A stretch of DNA of 20,345 nt from Armatimonadota bacterium (GCA_016199605.1 JACQGJ010000637.1:1-20345); one strand, 5' to 3'. Shown: positions 1-7,450, counted from the stretch's first letter. The notes: generated by a model from the letters alone, not told the origin. Translations and numbers: made by a program.

Positions 1-365
1 CCAAACTCCAAAGGGAAATGCACGTTGTCCATCTGTCCGGCGAAGATGGGACGAAGCCGGTCGTCTATCTCGGCATGACCGCAGACGATGATCTTGTTAC
101 CCGACCTGTAGATGGGCTTGAAGAAGGGAAGCCCCTGGATGTGATCCCAGTGGAGATGCGTCACCAGCAGATAGGCGCGCAAAGGTTTGTTCTCAAACTC
201 CTGACACAGCGCCATCCCCAGGTTCCGAATGCCCGAACCCGCGTCAAGGATCAAAATGATGTCACCGATCCGCACCTCGACACAGGCCGTGTTGCCACCA
301 TAGCGCACGGTGTCCTTGCCAGGGGTGGGTATGGACCCCCTGGTACCCCAGAATCTTACACGCAT
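1..365 (-). CDS. MBL-fold metallo-hydrolase, C-terminus cut by window edge
   Basis: This is a metal-dependent hydrolase of the metallo-beta-lactamase superfamily. Only the first 121 residues lie in the window. The N-terminus reads MRVRFWGTRGSIPTPG, typical of single-domain MBL proteins distantly related to PhnP and cyclic-nucleotide phosphodiesterases. Further on come a YGGNTACVEV segment, an LDAGSGIRNLG segment and the metal-binding motif THLHWDHIQG (the HxHxDH signature). I chose the ATG at 363-365 because it matches the usual family start; a GAGGG lies about 8 nt upstream. An in-frame ATG 36 nt further upstream (399-401) would add MNPPIRATRVTT and cannot be excluded. It is third in a minus-strand unit behind the AAA+ ATPase, with a 108-nt gap. 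The substrate is unknown; relatives act on phosphodiesters, thioesters or tRNA ends. Confidence 0.85.
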   Translation of the reverse strand, partial: MRVRFWGTRGSIPTPGKDTVRYGGNTACVEVRIGDIILILDAGSGIRNLGMALCQEFENKPLRAYLLVTHLHWDHIQGLPFFKPIYRSGNKIIVCGHAEIDDRLRPIFAGQMDNVHFPLEF

Positions 366-473
366 TGTAGTCACCCTCGTTGCACGGATAGGAGGATTCA
401 TGGTCCCGAGAAGGACTGCCGTGTCTCTCCTGTTACTCAGAGCCGCAACCGGGACCGAGCCATGGTCGTTCCT

Positions 474-1865
474 CTACCCCAAATCCACAAAATAGGTGGA
501 TACCGATGTGTCGAGCAGATCTTTCGTCAGATTCTTGTCTTCCCCTCGATAGCTCGCGATGGAGGTGAGCTGGGACAACAGATCCCTCGGATGCACCGAA
601 CGAAAGCCCCGATTCGCTCCTCGATAGTGCTTCTCAATCAGGTACTCGAGCATGTCAGCCTGATAGGGAACTCCCAGGGAAGAGCAACAGCGCCGAAAGA
701 TCTCTCGAAACTCTTCTTCCGAAGGATTGCCAATCTCGATCTTGTACCGAATGCGACGAAGAAACGCCTCCTCGACGAGATCCTTCGGAGCCAGGTTGGT
801 GGAGAAGATGATGAACACCTGAAAGGGAACTCGGATTTGTTCCCCCGTCACCAGACTGTGGAAGTCGTAACGCTTCTCCAAGGGGACGATCCAACGGTTT
901 AGCAGATCGCGCGGTGACATCTGCTGCCTCCCGAAGTCGTCGATCATCAGAATGCCGCCGTTCGCTTTCATCTGGAGAGGGGCATTGTAGAACCGCAGCT
1001 TGGGATCAAAGGTCATCTCCAGATGCTGGAGCTTCAGCTCCCCGCCCGTGATGAGGAACGGACGGGAACAGACTACCCATCTCTCATCAAATCGGTCGCT
1101 GCGAATTGCTCCATTCTTCTCGGTCAGCTCAATCCTTTGGGTCTGGGAGTCGGCGAGAACTTCGTGGTACACAGCGTCGAAAACCCGGATCACCTGCCCT
1201 CCGGCCTCCACTGCGTAGGGGAGCAAGAGTCCGCCCCGGAGAGAGCGGCTAAGCCTTTCCGACAACAGCGTCTTGCCGTTGCCCGCGTTGCCGTAGAGAA
1301 ACATGGAATGACCGGAGTTGAACGCAGGCCCCAGGCGGGCCAGTGTGTCCGAGTTGACTACCAGATCCTCGACACTGCGCCTCAAGGTCGCTTCATTCAC
1401 GTTCTCCCATCGAACCGGTTGATTCTCAATCCTCTCGTTGTAATCGCTGAGAGGGACCGGCGCTGGCCCGATATAACCTTCACGCTGCATCACCTGGTTG
1501 GCGGATACCATCCCCTTCTGGGTCAACGCCAACTCCCAGCTTGTCTCCTGGTAATCAACCCCCCTCTTGATCTCCACCTGGCCGTCATCGCGAAGAAACC
1601 GCAAGACGTCCTCCATCACCTTTGAATAGGGTAAGCGAAGGAAGTCTGCAAGGTCGCCCCCCGTGATCTGACCTCGAACCATCAGAGTCTTCATGGTCAG
1701 GTCGCAAAGGAAGCTAAAGCTAAGTCCCGTTTCCTCAACCGAGTTTGGAACTGCCGGAAAAGCCGGAAGAGTTGGTGAAGCAACCTGCTGCTGTTTGACC
1801 TCCTCCGCAGCTTGCCGCTTTTGCAGCAGGTCGCGGGCTTGTTCAAAGGCATGGGAGGTGTTCAT
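474..1865 (-). CDS. AAA+ ATPase, conserved uncharacterised family
   Basis: A 463-residue cytoplasmic AAA+ ATPase. Residues 1-40 are a Gln/Ala/Pro-rich lead. Residues 45-125 resemble a winged-helix module (LPYSKVMEDVLRFLRDDGQVEI, then ALTQKG). A conserved YIGPAPVPLSDY linker lies at 131-142. The ATPase core has Walker A GNAGNGKT (192-199), Walker B GGILMIDD (303-310), a sensor-1-like FSTN (354-357) and FLRRIR (about 368-373) as the likely arginine-finger region. The APLQMKANGG and LLNRWIVPLE blocks are also characteristic. From memory this is a widespread bacterial family without an assigned function, so I give no symbol. The start has GGAGAG seven nt upstream. It begins 16 nt after the HD-GYP gene stops, which implies co-transcription. 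The presumed role is ATP-driven remodelling of a partner, perhaps linked to the signalling protein beside it. Confidence 0.85.
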   Translation of the reverse strand: MNTSHAFEQARDLLQKRQAAEEVKQQQVASPTLPAFPAVPNSVEETGLSFSFLCDLTMKTLMVRGQITGGDLADFLRLPYSKVMEDVLRFLRDDGQVEIKRGVDYQETSWELALTQKGMVSANQVMQREGYIGPAPVPLSDYNERIENQPVRWENVNEATLRRSVEDLVVNSDTLARLGPAFNSGHSMFLYGNAGNGKTLLSERLSRSLRGGLLLPYAVEAGGQVIRVFDAVYHEVLADSQTQRIELTEKNGAIRSDRFDERWVVCSRPFLITGGELKLQHLEMTFDPKLRFYNAPLQMKANGGILMIDDFGRQQMSPRDLLNRWIVPLEKRYDFHSLVTGEQIRVPFQVFIIFSTNLAPKDLVEEAFLRRIRYKIEIGNPSEEEFREIFRRCCSSLGVPYQADMLEYLIEKHYRGANRGFRSVHPRDLLSQLTSIASYRGEDKNLTKDLLDTSVSTYFVDLG

Positions 1866-1881
1866 GCAAGGACTCTCCGGA

Positions 1882-2655
1882 TCAGGCGATAGGCTTCAAC
1901 TCGTGCGCAATGGGAACCAGCTTGGGATCAAACTGCTTCCCGGCTTCTCGATCGATCTCTCGAAGCGCCTCCTCAACGGAATAGGCGGGTCGGTGAGGAC
2001 GGTCCGAGATCATGGCTTGATAGGCATCGGCAATGGCGATGATCCGCGCGCCCAGAGGCAAGGAGTCTCCCTTCAAACCTCCGGGGAAACCTCCGCCGTC
2101 GTAGCGAGTGTGGTGGTATCGAACCATGGGTACGATGTTGCCCAGGAACTCGATGGGTCGCAGGACCTCGGCCCCGACCACACAATGGTTCCGCGCCGCT
2201 GACAATTCCTGATCGGTCAGCTTACGCGGAGAAGAAACGACACGCTGGCTCGTGTTGATGAGACCGATGTTGTGGATCAGTGCGGCATATTCGATGTCGG
2301 CGATCTCCTCGTCTGTCATCCCCATCCGGCCGGCGATCAAGCCACAATGCCTCGAGACTCTTTCGGAGTGTCGCGTCGTATAGGGATTCTGCGCGTCAAT
2401 CGCGTCCACTACAAGATGACACGCCTCCAGAAAGAGGCTCTTGAAATCCGAACGCGCGTTCACCGAGGGGATTCCGGCGGCGGCGCGAACGAAGTCGAGC
2501 ACCTTCAAGACAAACATATAAAGGCAAACGCGAAGCTCTTCTTCGGGGACGTTCTTGATCTGAGGACTCGCGGTCTCGCGGATTTCTGCGAGCGTTTCCT
2601 CCATTATGCGGACAGACTGATCCTCCAACCTGGCCAATACCTTTTCTGCGGACAA
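1882..2655 (-). CDS. HD-GYP-type signalling protein with degenerate HD dyad
   Basis: A 257-residue cytoplasmic protein. Residues 1-80 are helical with no recognised domain. Residues about 80-257 are an HD-GYP domain, the class that hydrolyses cyclic di-GMP. Visible ligand-type residues are H96 (TTRHSERV), H157 (RNHCVVGAEVL), H181-H182 and D186 (HHTRYDGGGFPGG, the GYP region with F for Y) and D210 (AIADAYQAM). The HD dyad itself reads HNIGL at 128-132 instead of HDIGK: the metal-binding Asp is Asn and the following Lys is Leu. Catalysis may be lost or altered, leaving a c-di-GMP sensor or scaffold role. I chose the TTG at 2653-2655 because GGGGAG lies 8 nt upstream. An in-frame TTG at 2727 would add 24 residues. 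It is first in the minus-strand unit. Confidence 0.8.
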   Translation of the reverse strand: MSAEKVLARLEDQSVRIMEETLAEIRETASPQIKNVPEEELRVCLYMFVLKVLDFVRAAAGIPSVNARSDFKSLFLEACHLVVDAIDAQNPYTTRHSERVSRHCGLIAGRMGMTDEEIADIEYAALIHNIGLINTSQRVVSSPRKLTDQELSAARNHCVVGAEVLRPIEFLGNIVPMVRYHHTRYDGGGFPGGLKGDSLPLGARIIAIADAYQAMISDRPHRPAYSVEEALREIDREAGKQFDPKLVPIAHELKPIA

Positions 2656-2865
2656 TTCGCACTCTCCCCGCCCGGTATCACCGGGTCTGTTTGCATAACC
2701 CCCAACTAAGAACTCGCCCAAGAACAACTCCGCGGTGCTCTCGTCCGCTTGCCAGTAATCCTGCTGGGCCGCGATTGGGAAAAACGCGGTTTTATTGTTG
2801 GACGAGTTCTAAGACACCCGACCGTGATTCCGTTCAGTCCCCGAAGAAAATCCCCCAGGAATCAT
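2656..2865 (-). promoter_or_regulatory. Leader of HD-GYP operon with long inverted repeat
   Basis: If transcription starts 7-8 nt after the minus-strand -10 box, the HD-GYP mRNA has a leader of about 210 nt. It contains an inverted repeat with arms at 2706-2727 and 2792-2813. Of 22 positions 18 are Watson-Crick matches, and two more become G-U pairs in RNA, so a 22-position helix could close a loop of about 64 nt. The core is AGAACTCGYCCAA. Inside the loop CCGCG and CGCGG can form a small hairpin. The arms could instead be two operator half-sites in DNA. No known riboswitch class was recognised. Confidence 0.4.
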
Positions 2866-2871
2866 GGCGGA

Positions 2872-2901
2872 ATTATATCAAAGCGCACTTCAGCACGTCA
2901 A
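2872..2901 (-). promoter_or_regulatory. Sigma70-type promoter for HD-GYP/ATPase/MBL unit
   Basis: Read on the minus strand, TTGACG (2896-2901) and a perfect TATAAT (2872-2877) are separated by 18 nt. This is among the closest matches to consensus in the window. It faces the HD-GYP gene and diverges from the hisD promoter, with 46 bp between the two -35 boxes. Confidence 0.6.
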
Positions 2902-2947
2902 ATCTACCTGGCAACTCACGGAGACCACCAGGGCCGCCCGCCATCGT

Positions 2948-2977
2948 TTGACACCCGTTTGTGGCGGGTGATATACT
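2948..2977 (+). promoter_or_regulatory. Sigma70-type promoter for his operon with palindrome in spacer
   Basis: TTGACA (2948-2953) and TATACT (2972-2977) are 18 nt apart. The spacer region carries a perfect inverted repeat, CACCCG (2952-2957) and CGGGTG (2965-2970) with 7 nt between, overlapping the -35 box. A repressor dimer there would occlude RNA polymerase, so it is a candidate operator. The transcript would start near 2984, giving a leader of about 80 nt before hisD. Confidence 0.55.
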
Positions 2978-3027
2978 CAACCCGGTTTCGATCCGGTCCA
3001 CATTCCTCTTCTCTAATCTCGGATTTC

Positions 3028-3041
3028 CACTGCACGCAGTG
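3028..3041 (+). promoter_or_regulatory. Small hairpin in hisD leader
   Basis: CACTG-CACG-CAGTG is a perfect 5-bp stem with a 4-nt loop, lying 25 nt before the hisD ATG. No T-tract follows and no histidine-rich leader peptide is seen, so a classical his attenuator is not supported. It also sits against an upstream in-frame GTG at 3043, which makes that codon a poor start. Confidence 0.3.
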
Positions 3042-3066
3042 AGTGCCCCGATTGGGACGACCAACG

Positions 3067-4374
3067 ATGAACAACTGCTTCCCATTGTTTCACGGTTTGG
3101 ACGCTTGTCGAGAGCGACTCCGCCAAATCGCGGCAGGCAAGGAGTTCTCCGCTCTTGCCGATCAGGAAGAAACCGTCCGCTCGATCATCACGGCAGTCCG
3201 AGAGGAAGGCGACGCTGCCCTCCTTCGCTTCACACGCCAATTCGACGGTGTGGAAATTCCCGTCGGTCGTCTCCGAGTCCCTCGCGCCGACCTGACCCAG
3301 GCCTGCAAGACTGTGGGCGAGGGATTCCTCGCTGCCATCGGCACAGCCAAAGAGAGAATCGAAGCTTTCCACCGGAAACAACTGCGTTCGTCCTGGATCG
3401 ACTGCTCGGAAGACGGCACGATCCTGGGACAGAAAGTCACCCCTCTGCAGCGGGTGGGGGTTTACGTGCCAGGCGGCAAGGCTAACTACCCTTCGACCGT
3501 CCTGATGACTGCCACCGTGGCCCGAGTCGCCGGTGTGAAGGAGATCGCTCTCGCCTGCCCTCCTGGAAAGGACGGAGGGATCAGCCCTCATGTGCTTGCT
3601 GCCGCTGAAGTCGCCGGAGTGGACGAAGTCTACCAGGTCGGTGGCGCGCAGGCGATAGCGGCCTTCGCCTGGGGCACGCAGACCATCGGGCGAGTGGATA
3701 AGATCGTGGGGCCCGGCAACGTATACGTGGTCCTTGCCAAGAAGCTTCTTTTCGGAGTGGTGGGCATCGATTCCCTTCCTGGCCCATCGGAAGTTGTGGT
3801 AGTCGCCGACGAGACAGCGAATCCTGCTCATGTCGCCGCTGACCTGATTGCCCAATCCGAGCATGGTCCCGACTCATGCTCTCTTCTGATCACGACATCG
3901 GAAGCCTTGGCCCTCGAGATACTCGGCGACCTCGAAACAGCACTGCAATCCGCCGACCGATCCGACCTGATCCGCCAATCGTTCCAGGAATTCGGCGGAG
4001 CTCTGGTGATCGACACAATACAGGAAGCGTTTCAGTTGCTGAACGAGGCGGCTCCCGAGCATGCTCACTTAGCCCTAAAAAATCCGTGGGACCATTTGTC
4101 CCAGGTTCAGAATGCCGGGGCCATTTTCCTCGGAGCCAGTTCCACCGTTCCACTCGGTGATTACCTTGCCGGACCGAGTCATGTCCTGCCGACGGCGACC
4201 ACGGCTCGGTTCTCATCGGGTTTGCGCGTCGATGACTTCGCCAAGACATCGAGTCTCGTATCTTTTTCGGCCGAGGGTGCTCGAAACTATGCTCCGGACC
4301 TCCAGGTCCTTGCTCAGGCCGAGAACCTTCCCGCCCACTATCGCGCCCTCGAAGTGCGATTGGAGGGGGAATGA
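3067..4374 (+). CDS. hisD: Histidinol dehydrogenase
   Basis: This enzyme catalyses the last two steps of histidine synthesis, the NAD+-dependent oxidation of L-histidinol to L-histidine, in the cytoplasm. The protein is 435 residues from the ATG, close to the usual 430-440. The GVYVPGGKANYPSTVLM signature, GGAQAIAAFAWGT, KIVGPGNVYV and GPSEVVVVADE are present. The zinc and catalytic residues are in place: Gln and His in AQSEHGPDS, the Glu-His pair in PEHAHLAL, Asp in GDYLAGPSHVLPT, and Glu and His in AENLPAHYRAL. An in-frame GTG at 3043 would add eight residues but has no better ribosome site. It is first in the his cluster; its stop lies 4 nt before the HAD gene start. Confidence 0.97.
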   Translation: MNNCFPLFHGLDACRERLRQIAAGKEFSALADQEETVRSIITAVREEGDAALLRFTRQFDGVEIPVGRLRVPRADLTQACKTVGEGFLAAIGTAKERIEAFHRKQLRSSWIDCSEDGTILGQKVTPLQRVGVYVPGGKANYPSTVLMTATVARVAGVKEIALACPPGKDGGISPHVLAAAEVAGVDEVYQVGGAQAIAAFAWGTQTIGRVDKIVGPGNVYVVLAKKLLFGVVGIDSLPGPSEVVVVADETANPAHVAADLIAQSEHGPDSCSLLITTSEALALEILGDLETALQSADRSDLIRQSFQEFGGALVIDTIQEAFQLLNEAAPEHAHLALKNPWDHLSQVQNAGAIFLGASSTVPLGDYLAGPSHVLPTATTARFSSGLRVDDFAKTSSLVSFSAEGARNYAPDLQVLAQAENLPAHYRALEVRLEGE

Positions 4375-4378
4375 TCGG

Positions 4379-5455
4379 GTGACAGTGAACCCTCCCGACC
4401 TTAAGGGCGATGAAATTCTGGTTCGCCATGAGGTGATGAAGCAACTGCCGCAGGTTGATGCCCTGATCCTCGACATCGACGGCGTGCTCCTTGATGTCTC
4501 TCGCTCGTTTCCCGTCGTAGTCAGCGAAACGACGCAATACTACTTCGAGCGAATTCTTCAATGGACACCGCGGCAGGAGTTCATCCTTCCCTTAGAGACC
4601 ACCTTGTTCAAACAAGCGGGAGGGTACAATAGCGACGAGGAAATGACCTTTGCGGCGGTACTCCTCTACCTCACCAAATCGGTGAGACAAGACACCCGAG
4701 AGGTGGACCTTCTTCGGGAAGCCTCGCCGACGATCGAGGAGTTCACCGGCGAGATGGCTCGCCGGGGCGGCGGTCTGAATGCAGCCGAAGCGATCCTGTT
4801 CGACAATCTCTCACCGAGACAACGTCGGGAGGTCTCCGATATGTGGAATCGGCGATTGATCCTCCAGTTGTTCCAGGAGATCTACGGCGGAGCTGACTAC
4901 TGTGAAAGGCTTTACGGCTTCGCCCCGGAATACGTTCAGGACCGTGGATACGTGGACCAGGAAGTGAGGATTCTGGACCTTGCCCGGCTGCCCAAGGGAG
5001 CCATCAAGATGGCGATCCTGTCCGGTAGATCCTCCGAGGAAACGCAACTCGCCCTGGAAAGGATCGGACTTGAGAGTTTGATCCCGCTGGAACACCGAAT
5101 GACTGCGGACGCCCTGTTCCGCAAACCCGATCCGCGAACTATCGAAGAATTGAGGGAGGGCCTTCAATTCCGCCGGGCTATCTATGTCGGTGACACGGTT
5201 GACGACTTGGGGACCGTCCATGCCTACCGCGAGCTTGCCGTGTCTGCCACGGCGCCGGTACATTCCTGTCAGGTTCTGTCCGGCTCCGACCAAGCTGGGA
5301 GACAGCAATACTTTCTGGAAAAGGAAGCTGAGATCATCGCGCCAAACGTGAACGCGTTTCTTACCTGGTTCAACAAGGCGAGGAATGACCATGGATCAGA
5401 AAGGAGCCTATCGCATGACCGACCGAAAAGGCACAATTCAACGGAAAACCAATGA
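4379..5455 (+). CDS. HAD-superfamily phosphatase, candidate histidinol-phosphatase
   Basis: A 358-residue HAD hydrolase of subfamily IA. Motif I is LILDIDGVLLD, with nucleophile D32 and acid D34. Motif II is AILSGRS, motif III is the Lys of FRKPDPRTIEE, and motif IV is YVGDTVDDLG. A helical cap lies between motifs I and II (GGYNSDEEMTFAAVLLYL). The GTG start at 4379 has an unusually strong GGAGGGGG 9 nt upstream, inside the end of hisD. The gene overlaps hisB by 41 nt, and the last 25 or so residues are encoded by hisB leader sequence and look non-functional. Because hisB here has only the dehydratase domain, this gene is the natural candidate for dephosphorylating L-histidinol phosphate. That role is inferred from context; the HAD assignment itself is secure. 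Confidence 0.85.
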   Translation: MTVNPPDLKGDEILVRHEVMKQLPQVDALILDIDGVLLDVSRSFPVVVSETTQYYFERILQWTPRQEFILPLETTLFKQAGGYNSDEEMTFAAVLLYLTKSVRQDTREVDLLREASPTIEEFTGEMARRGGGLNAAEAILFDNLSPRQRREVSDMWNRRLILQLFQEIYGGADYCERLYGFAPEYVQDRGYVDQEVRILDLARLPKGAIKMAILSGRSSEETQLALERIGLESLIPLEHRMTADALFRKPDPRTIEELREGLQFRRAIYVGDTVDDLGTVHAYRELAVSATAPVHSCQVLSGSDQAGRQQYFLEKEAEIIAPNVNAFLTWFNKARNDHGSERSLSHDRPKRHNSTENQ

Positions 5456-6005
5456 GACCGACATCCATCTGGAGATCAACCTGGACGGCAACGGGAAATA
5501 CGACGTAAACCTCCCCGTGCCTTTTCTGAAGCACATGCTCGAGTTATTCAGCAAGCATTCGCTGATAGACCTGTCCCTGACGGGCACCGGGGACGTGGAC
5601 GTGGACACCCATCATCTCGTTGAAGATATCGGCATCTGCCTGGGATTGGCCCTCGAGGAAGCCGTGGGGAACAAGAAGGGACTCCTGCGCTATGGACACG
5701 CGTTTGTCCCAATGGATGAAACCCTTGTGCTGTGCGCAGTGGACCTCAGCGGCCGCGCGTATCTGCAGTTGAGCCTTGAGTGCGAGCCCGGAAAAATCGG
5801 GGACTTCGACGTCGAGCTTGCCCACGATTTCTTCTACGCGGTGGCAGCGAACGCTCGGATGAACCTGCACCTGCGCCAATTCTCAGGAGGGAATCGACAC
5901 CACATTCTCGAAGCCGCTTTCAAGTCGTTCGGACGCGCGCTGCGCCAGGCCGTCTCCCACGACGACAGGCAAGCGGACGTTCCTTCAACCAAGGGAGTTT
6001 TGTGA
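5415..6005 (+). CDS. hisB: Imidazoleglycerol-phosphate dehydratase
   Basis: Converts imidazole glycerol phosphate to imidazole acetol phosphate with manganese, in the cytoplasm. It is 196 residues, the usual length for a monofunctional HisB. The two metal-binding signatures are DTHHLVEDIG (HHxxED at 66-71) and GGNRHHILEAAFKSFGRAL (H162, H163, E166). The ATG at 5415 is chosen because AAGGAG lies 8 nt upstream and the protein then begins at the family boundary; in-frame ATGs at 5385 and 5391 would add short non-homologous leaders. The usual FxDHM motif reads FLKHM (37-41), a D-to-K change of unknown effect. It overlaps the upstream HAD gene by 41 nt, which implies translational coupling. Confidence 0.96.
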   Translation: MTDRKGTIQRKTNETDIHLEINLDGNGKYDVNLPVPFLKHMLELFSKHSLIDLSLTGTGDVDVDTHHLVEDIGICLGLALEEAVGNKKGLLRYGHAFVPMDETLVLCAVDLSGRAYLQLSLECEPGKIGDFDVELAHDFFYAVAANARMNLHLRQFSGGNRHHILEAAFKSFGRALRQAVSHDDRQADVPSTKGVL

Positions 6006-6045
6006 CAGGGAAGGCCGGCACGCCGGGCCTCCGTGGAGCAGCGCA

Positions 6046-6651
6046 ATGATAACGATCATCGACTATGGAATGGGAAACCTGCGGAGCGTCGAGAAGGCTT
6101 TTGACAAGCTCGGAGCAGAGGCGCGGGTGTCCAGTGACCCAGCGGATATCGACCAGACTGAAAAAGTGGTTCTTCCCGGCGTCGGGGCCTTTGGGGCGGC
6201 GATGCAGAATCTAACGGACGCGGGGCTGACGGGCCCGATTCTCAATGCAATCGAGTCCGGCAAGCCATTCCTCGGCATTTGCTTGGGGCTGCAGCTTCTC
6301 TTTGAGGAGAGCCTTGAGATGGGCAAGCACAAGGGGCTTGGAGTCCTCGGCGGCAAAGTCGTTCGATTCGAGGATAAGGAAGACTTGCGGATACCACACA
6401 TCGGATGGAATCGCCTCGAGGTCCGACGACAGCCCCCCCACTTGAGGGGAGTGGACGGACAGGCGATGGTGTACTTTGTTCACTCCTACTACGTGGTTCC
6501 CGAAGACGATTCCATCGTTGCGACCTTCACCGACCACGGTGTCGATTTTGCTTCTGCTGTGTGGAAGGACAACGTGTTCGCCACTCAATTTCACCCGGAG
6601 AAAAGCAGCATCGTTGGACTGAGAATTCTGAAGAACTTTGTGAGTCTATGA
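6046..6651 (+). CDS. hisH: Imidazole glycerol phosphate synthase, glutaminase subunit
   Basis: A class I glutamine amidotransferase that releases ammonia from glutamine and channels it to HisF for closure of the imidazole ring. It is 201 residues, normal length. The start reads IIDYGMGNLRSV; the oxyanion-strand region is LPGVGAFG; the nucleophile is C79 in FLGICLGLQLLFE; the catalytic His and Glu are H183 and E185 in QFHPEKSS. GTGGAG lies 7 nt before the ATG. It sits 40 nt after hisB. Its obligate partner hisF is not in the window, so it must be encoded elsewhere. Confidence 0.97.
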   Translation: MITIIDYGMGNLRSVEKAFDKLGAEARVSSDPADIDQTEKVVLPGVGAFGAAMQNLTDAGLTGPILNAIESGKPFLGICLGLQLLFEESLEMGKHKGLGVLGGKVVRFEDKEDLRIPHIGWNRLEVRRQPPHLRGVDGQAMVYFVHSYYVVPEDDSIVATFTDHGVDFASAVWKDNVFATQFHPEKSSIVGLRILKNFVSL

Positions 6652-6727
6652 GAACTACATTGCCGCAGAACACACGGTGATCTGCTTTGGTGTCCCGTAA
6701 ACTCTTTGGTTAGGAAGGAGGCGTGCC

Positions 6728-7450
6728 TTGACCATTCTCCCGGCAATCGATCTTCTGGGCGGCAAATGCGTCCGCCTGATCCAGGGCTCCTTCGACAAGG
6801 AGATTGTCTACGATGACGATCCGGTGGCCGTGGCCAAGCGGTGGGAGTCGATGGGCGCCACCCACTTGCACGTGGTCGACCTCGACGGAGCGAGAGAAGG
6901 ACGACCCATCAACGACTCCCTGGTGCAGAAAATCGCCAGCTCCGTCAGCATGGTTGTGGAGATCGGAGGCGGCATCCGCACCGAGGACGATGTTAGGCGG
7001 TACTTGGAGGTCGGTGTGCATCGAGTCATCCTTGGCACCGCCGCCGTCATGAACCGAATCCTCTTGCGGCTGTTACTGGAGGAACATCGAGAACACCTCG
7101 TGATTGGGATCGATGCCAGAGAGGGTAAGGTCTCAATCTCGGCATGGCAAAAGGACACAACAATCCTTGCCACCGATCTGGCAACCCAGCTTGTCTCACT
7201 GGGCTGCAGCCGGTTCATCTTCACTGACATCTCCCGCGACGGGATGTTGACCGGTCCGAATCTCGAATCTCTGACGGATTTTGCTCAGGCTACCAACGTC
7301 CCAGTGATTGCGTCCGGTGGCGTTTCCTCACTGCAAGACCTCCAAGCCCTGAAGCAACTGGAGTCGGTTGGCGTCGAGGGAGTTATCATCGGCAAGGCGC
7401 TGTATGACGGACGGTTGGACTTACGGGAAGCAGTAGCCTTGTGTCAGTGA
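6728..7450 (+). CDS. hisA: ProFAR isomerase (phosphoribosylformimino-AICAR-P isomerase)
   Basis: A TIM-barrel isomerase of the fourth step of histidine synthesis, acting on ProFAR. It is 240 residues, typical length. The N-terminal catalytic aspartate is D8 in LPAIDLLGGKCVRL, and the second is D129 in IGIDAREGKVSISAW. VEIGGGIR and FTDISRDGMLTGPN are HisA-specific blocks, and IASGGVSS and VIIGKALYDGRL form the phosphate-binding end. The start is a TTG with AAGGAGG six nt upstream; an in-frame TAA at 6698 rules out any earlier start. It lies 76 nt after hisH and is the last recognisable his gene. No T-rich terminator is visible after it. Confidence 0.97.
   Translation: MTILPAIDLLGGKCVRLIQGSFDKEIVYDDDPVAVAKRWESMGATHLHVVDLDGAREGRPINDSLVQKIASSVSMVVEIGGGIRTEDDVRRYLEVGVHRVILGTAAVMNRILLRLLLEEHREHLVIGIDAREGKVSISAWQKDTTILATDLATQLVSLGCSRFIFTDISRDGMLTGPNLESLTDFAQATNVPVIASGGVSSLQDLQALKQLESVGVEGVIIGKALYDGRLDLREAVALCQ

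Noticed and set aside
18..902. Long plus-strand open frame over the MBL and ATPase genes
   Set aside because: It is antisense to two genes with clear motifs, has no family resemblance of its own and an Arg/His-rich composition typical of antisense frames in GC-rich DNA.
2978..3066. Histidine attenuator with leader peptide upstream of hisD
   Set aside because: No short frame with a run of His codons and no terminator-like hairpin followed by T residues is present; only a 5-bp hairpin is seen.
3013..3864. 283-codon minus-strand open frame over hisD
   Set aside because: It lies opposite highly conserved hisD codons; it shows no motif and no convincing start site.
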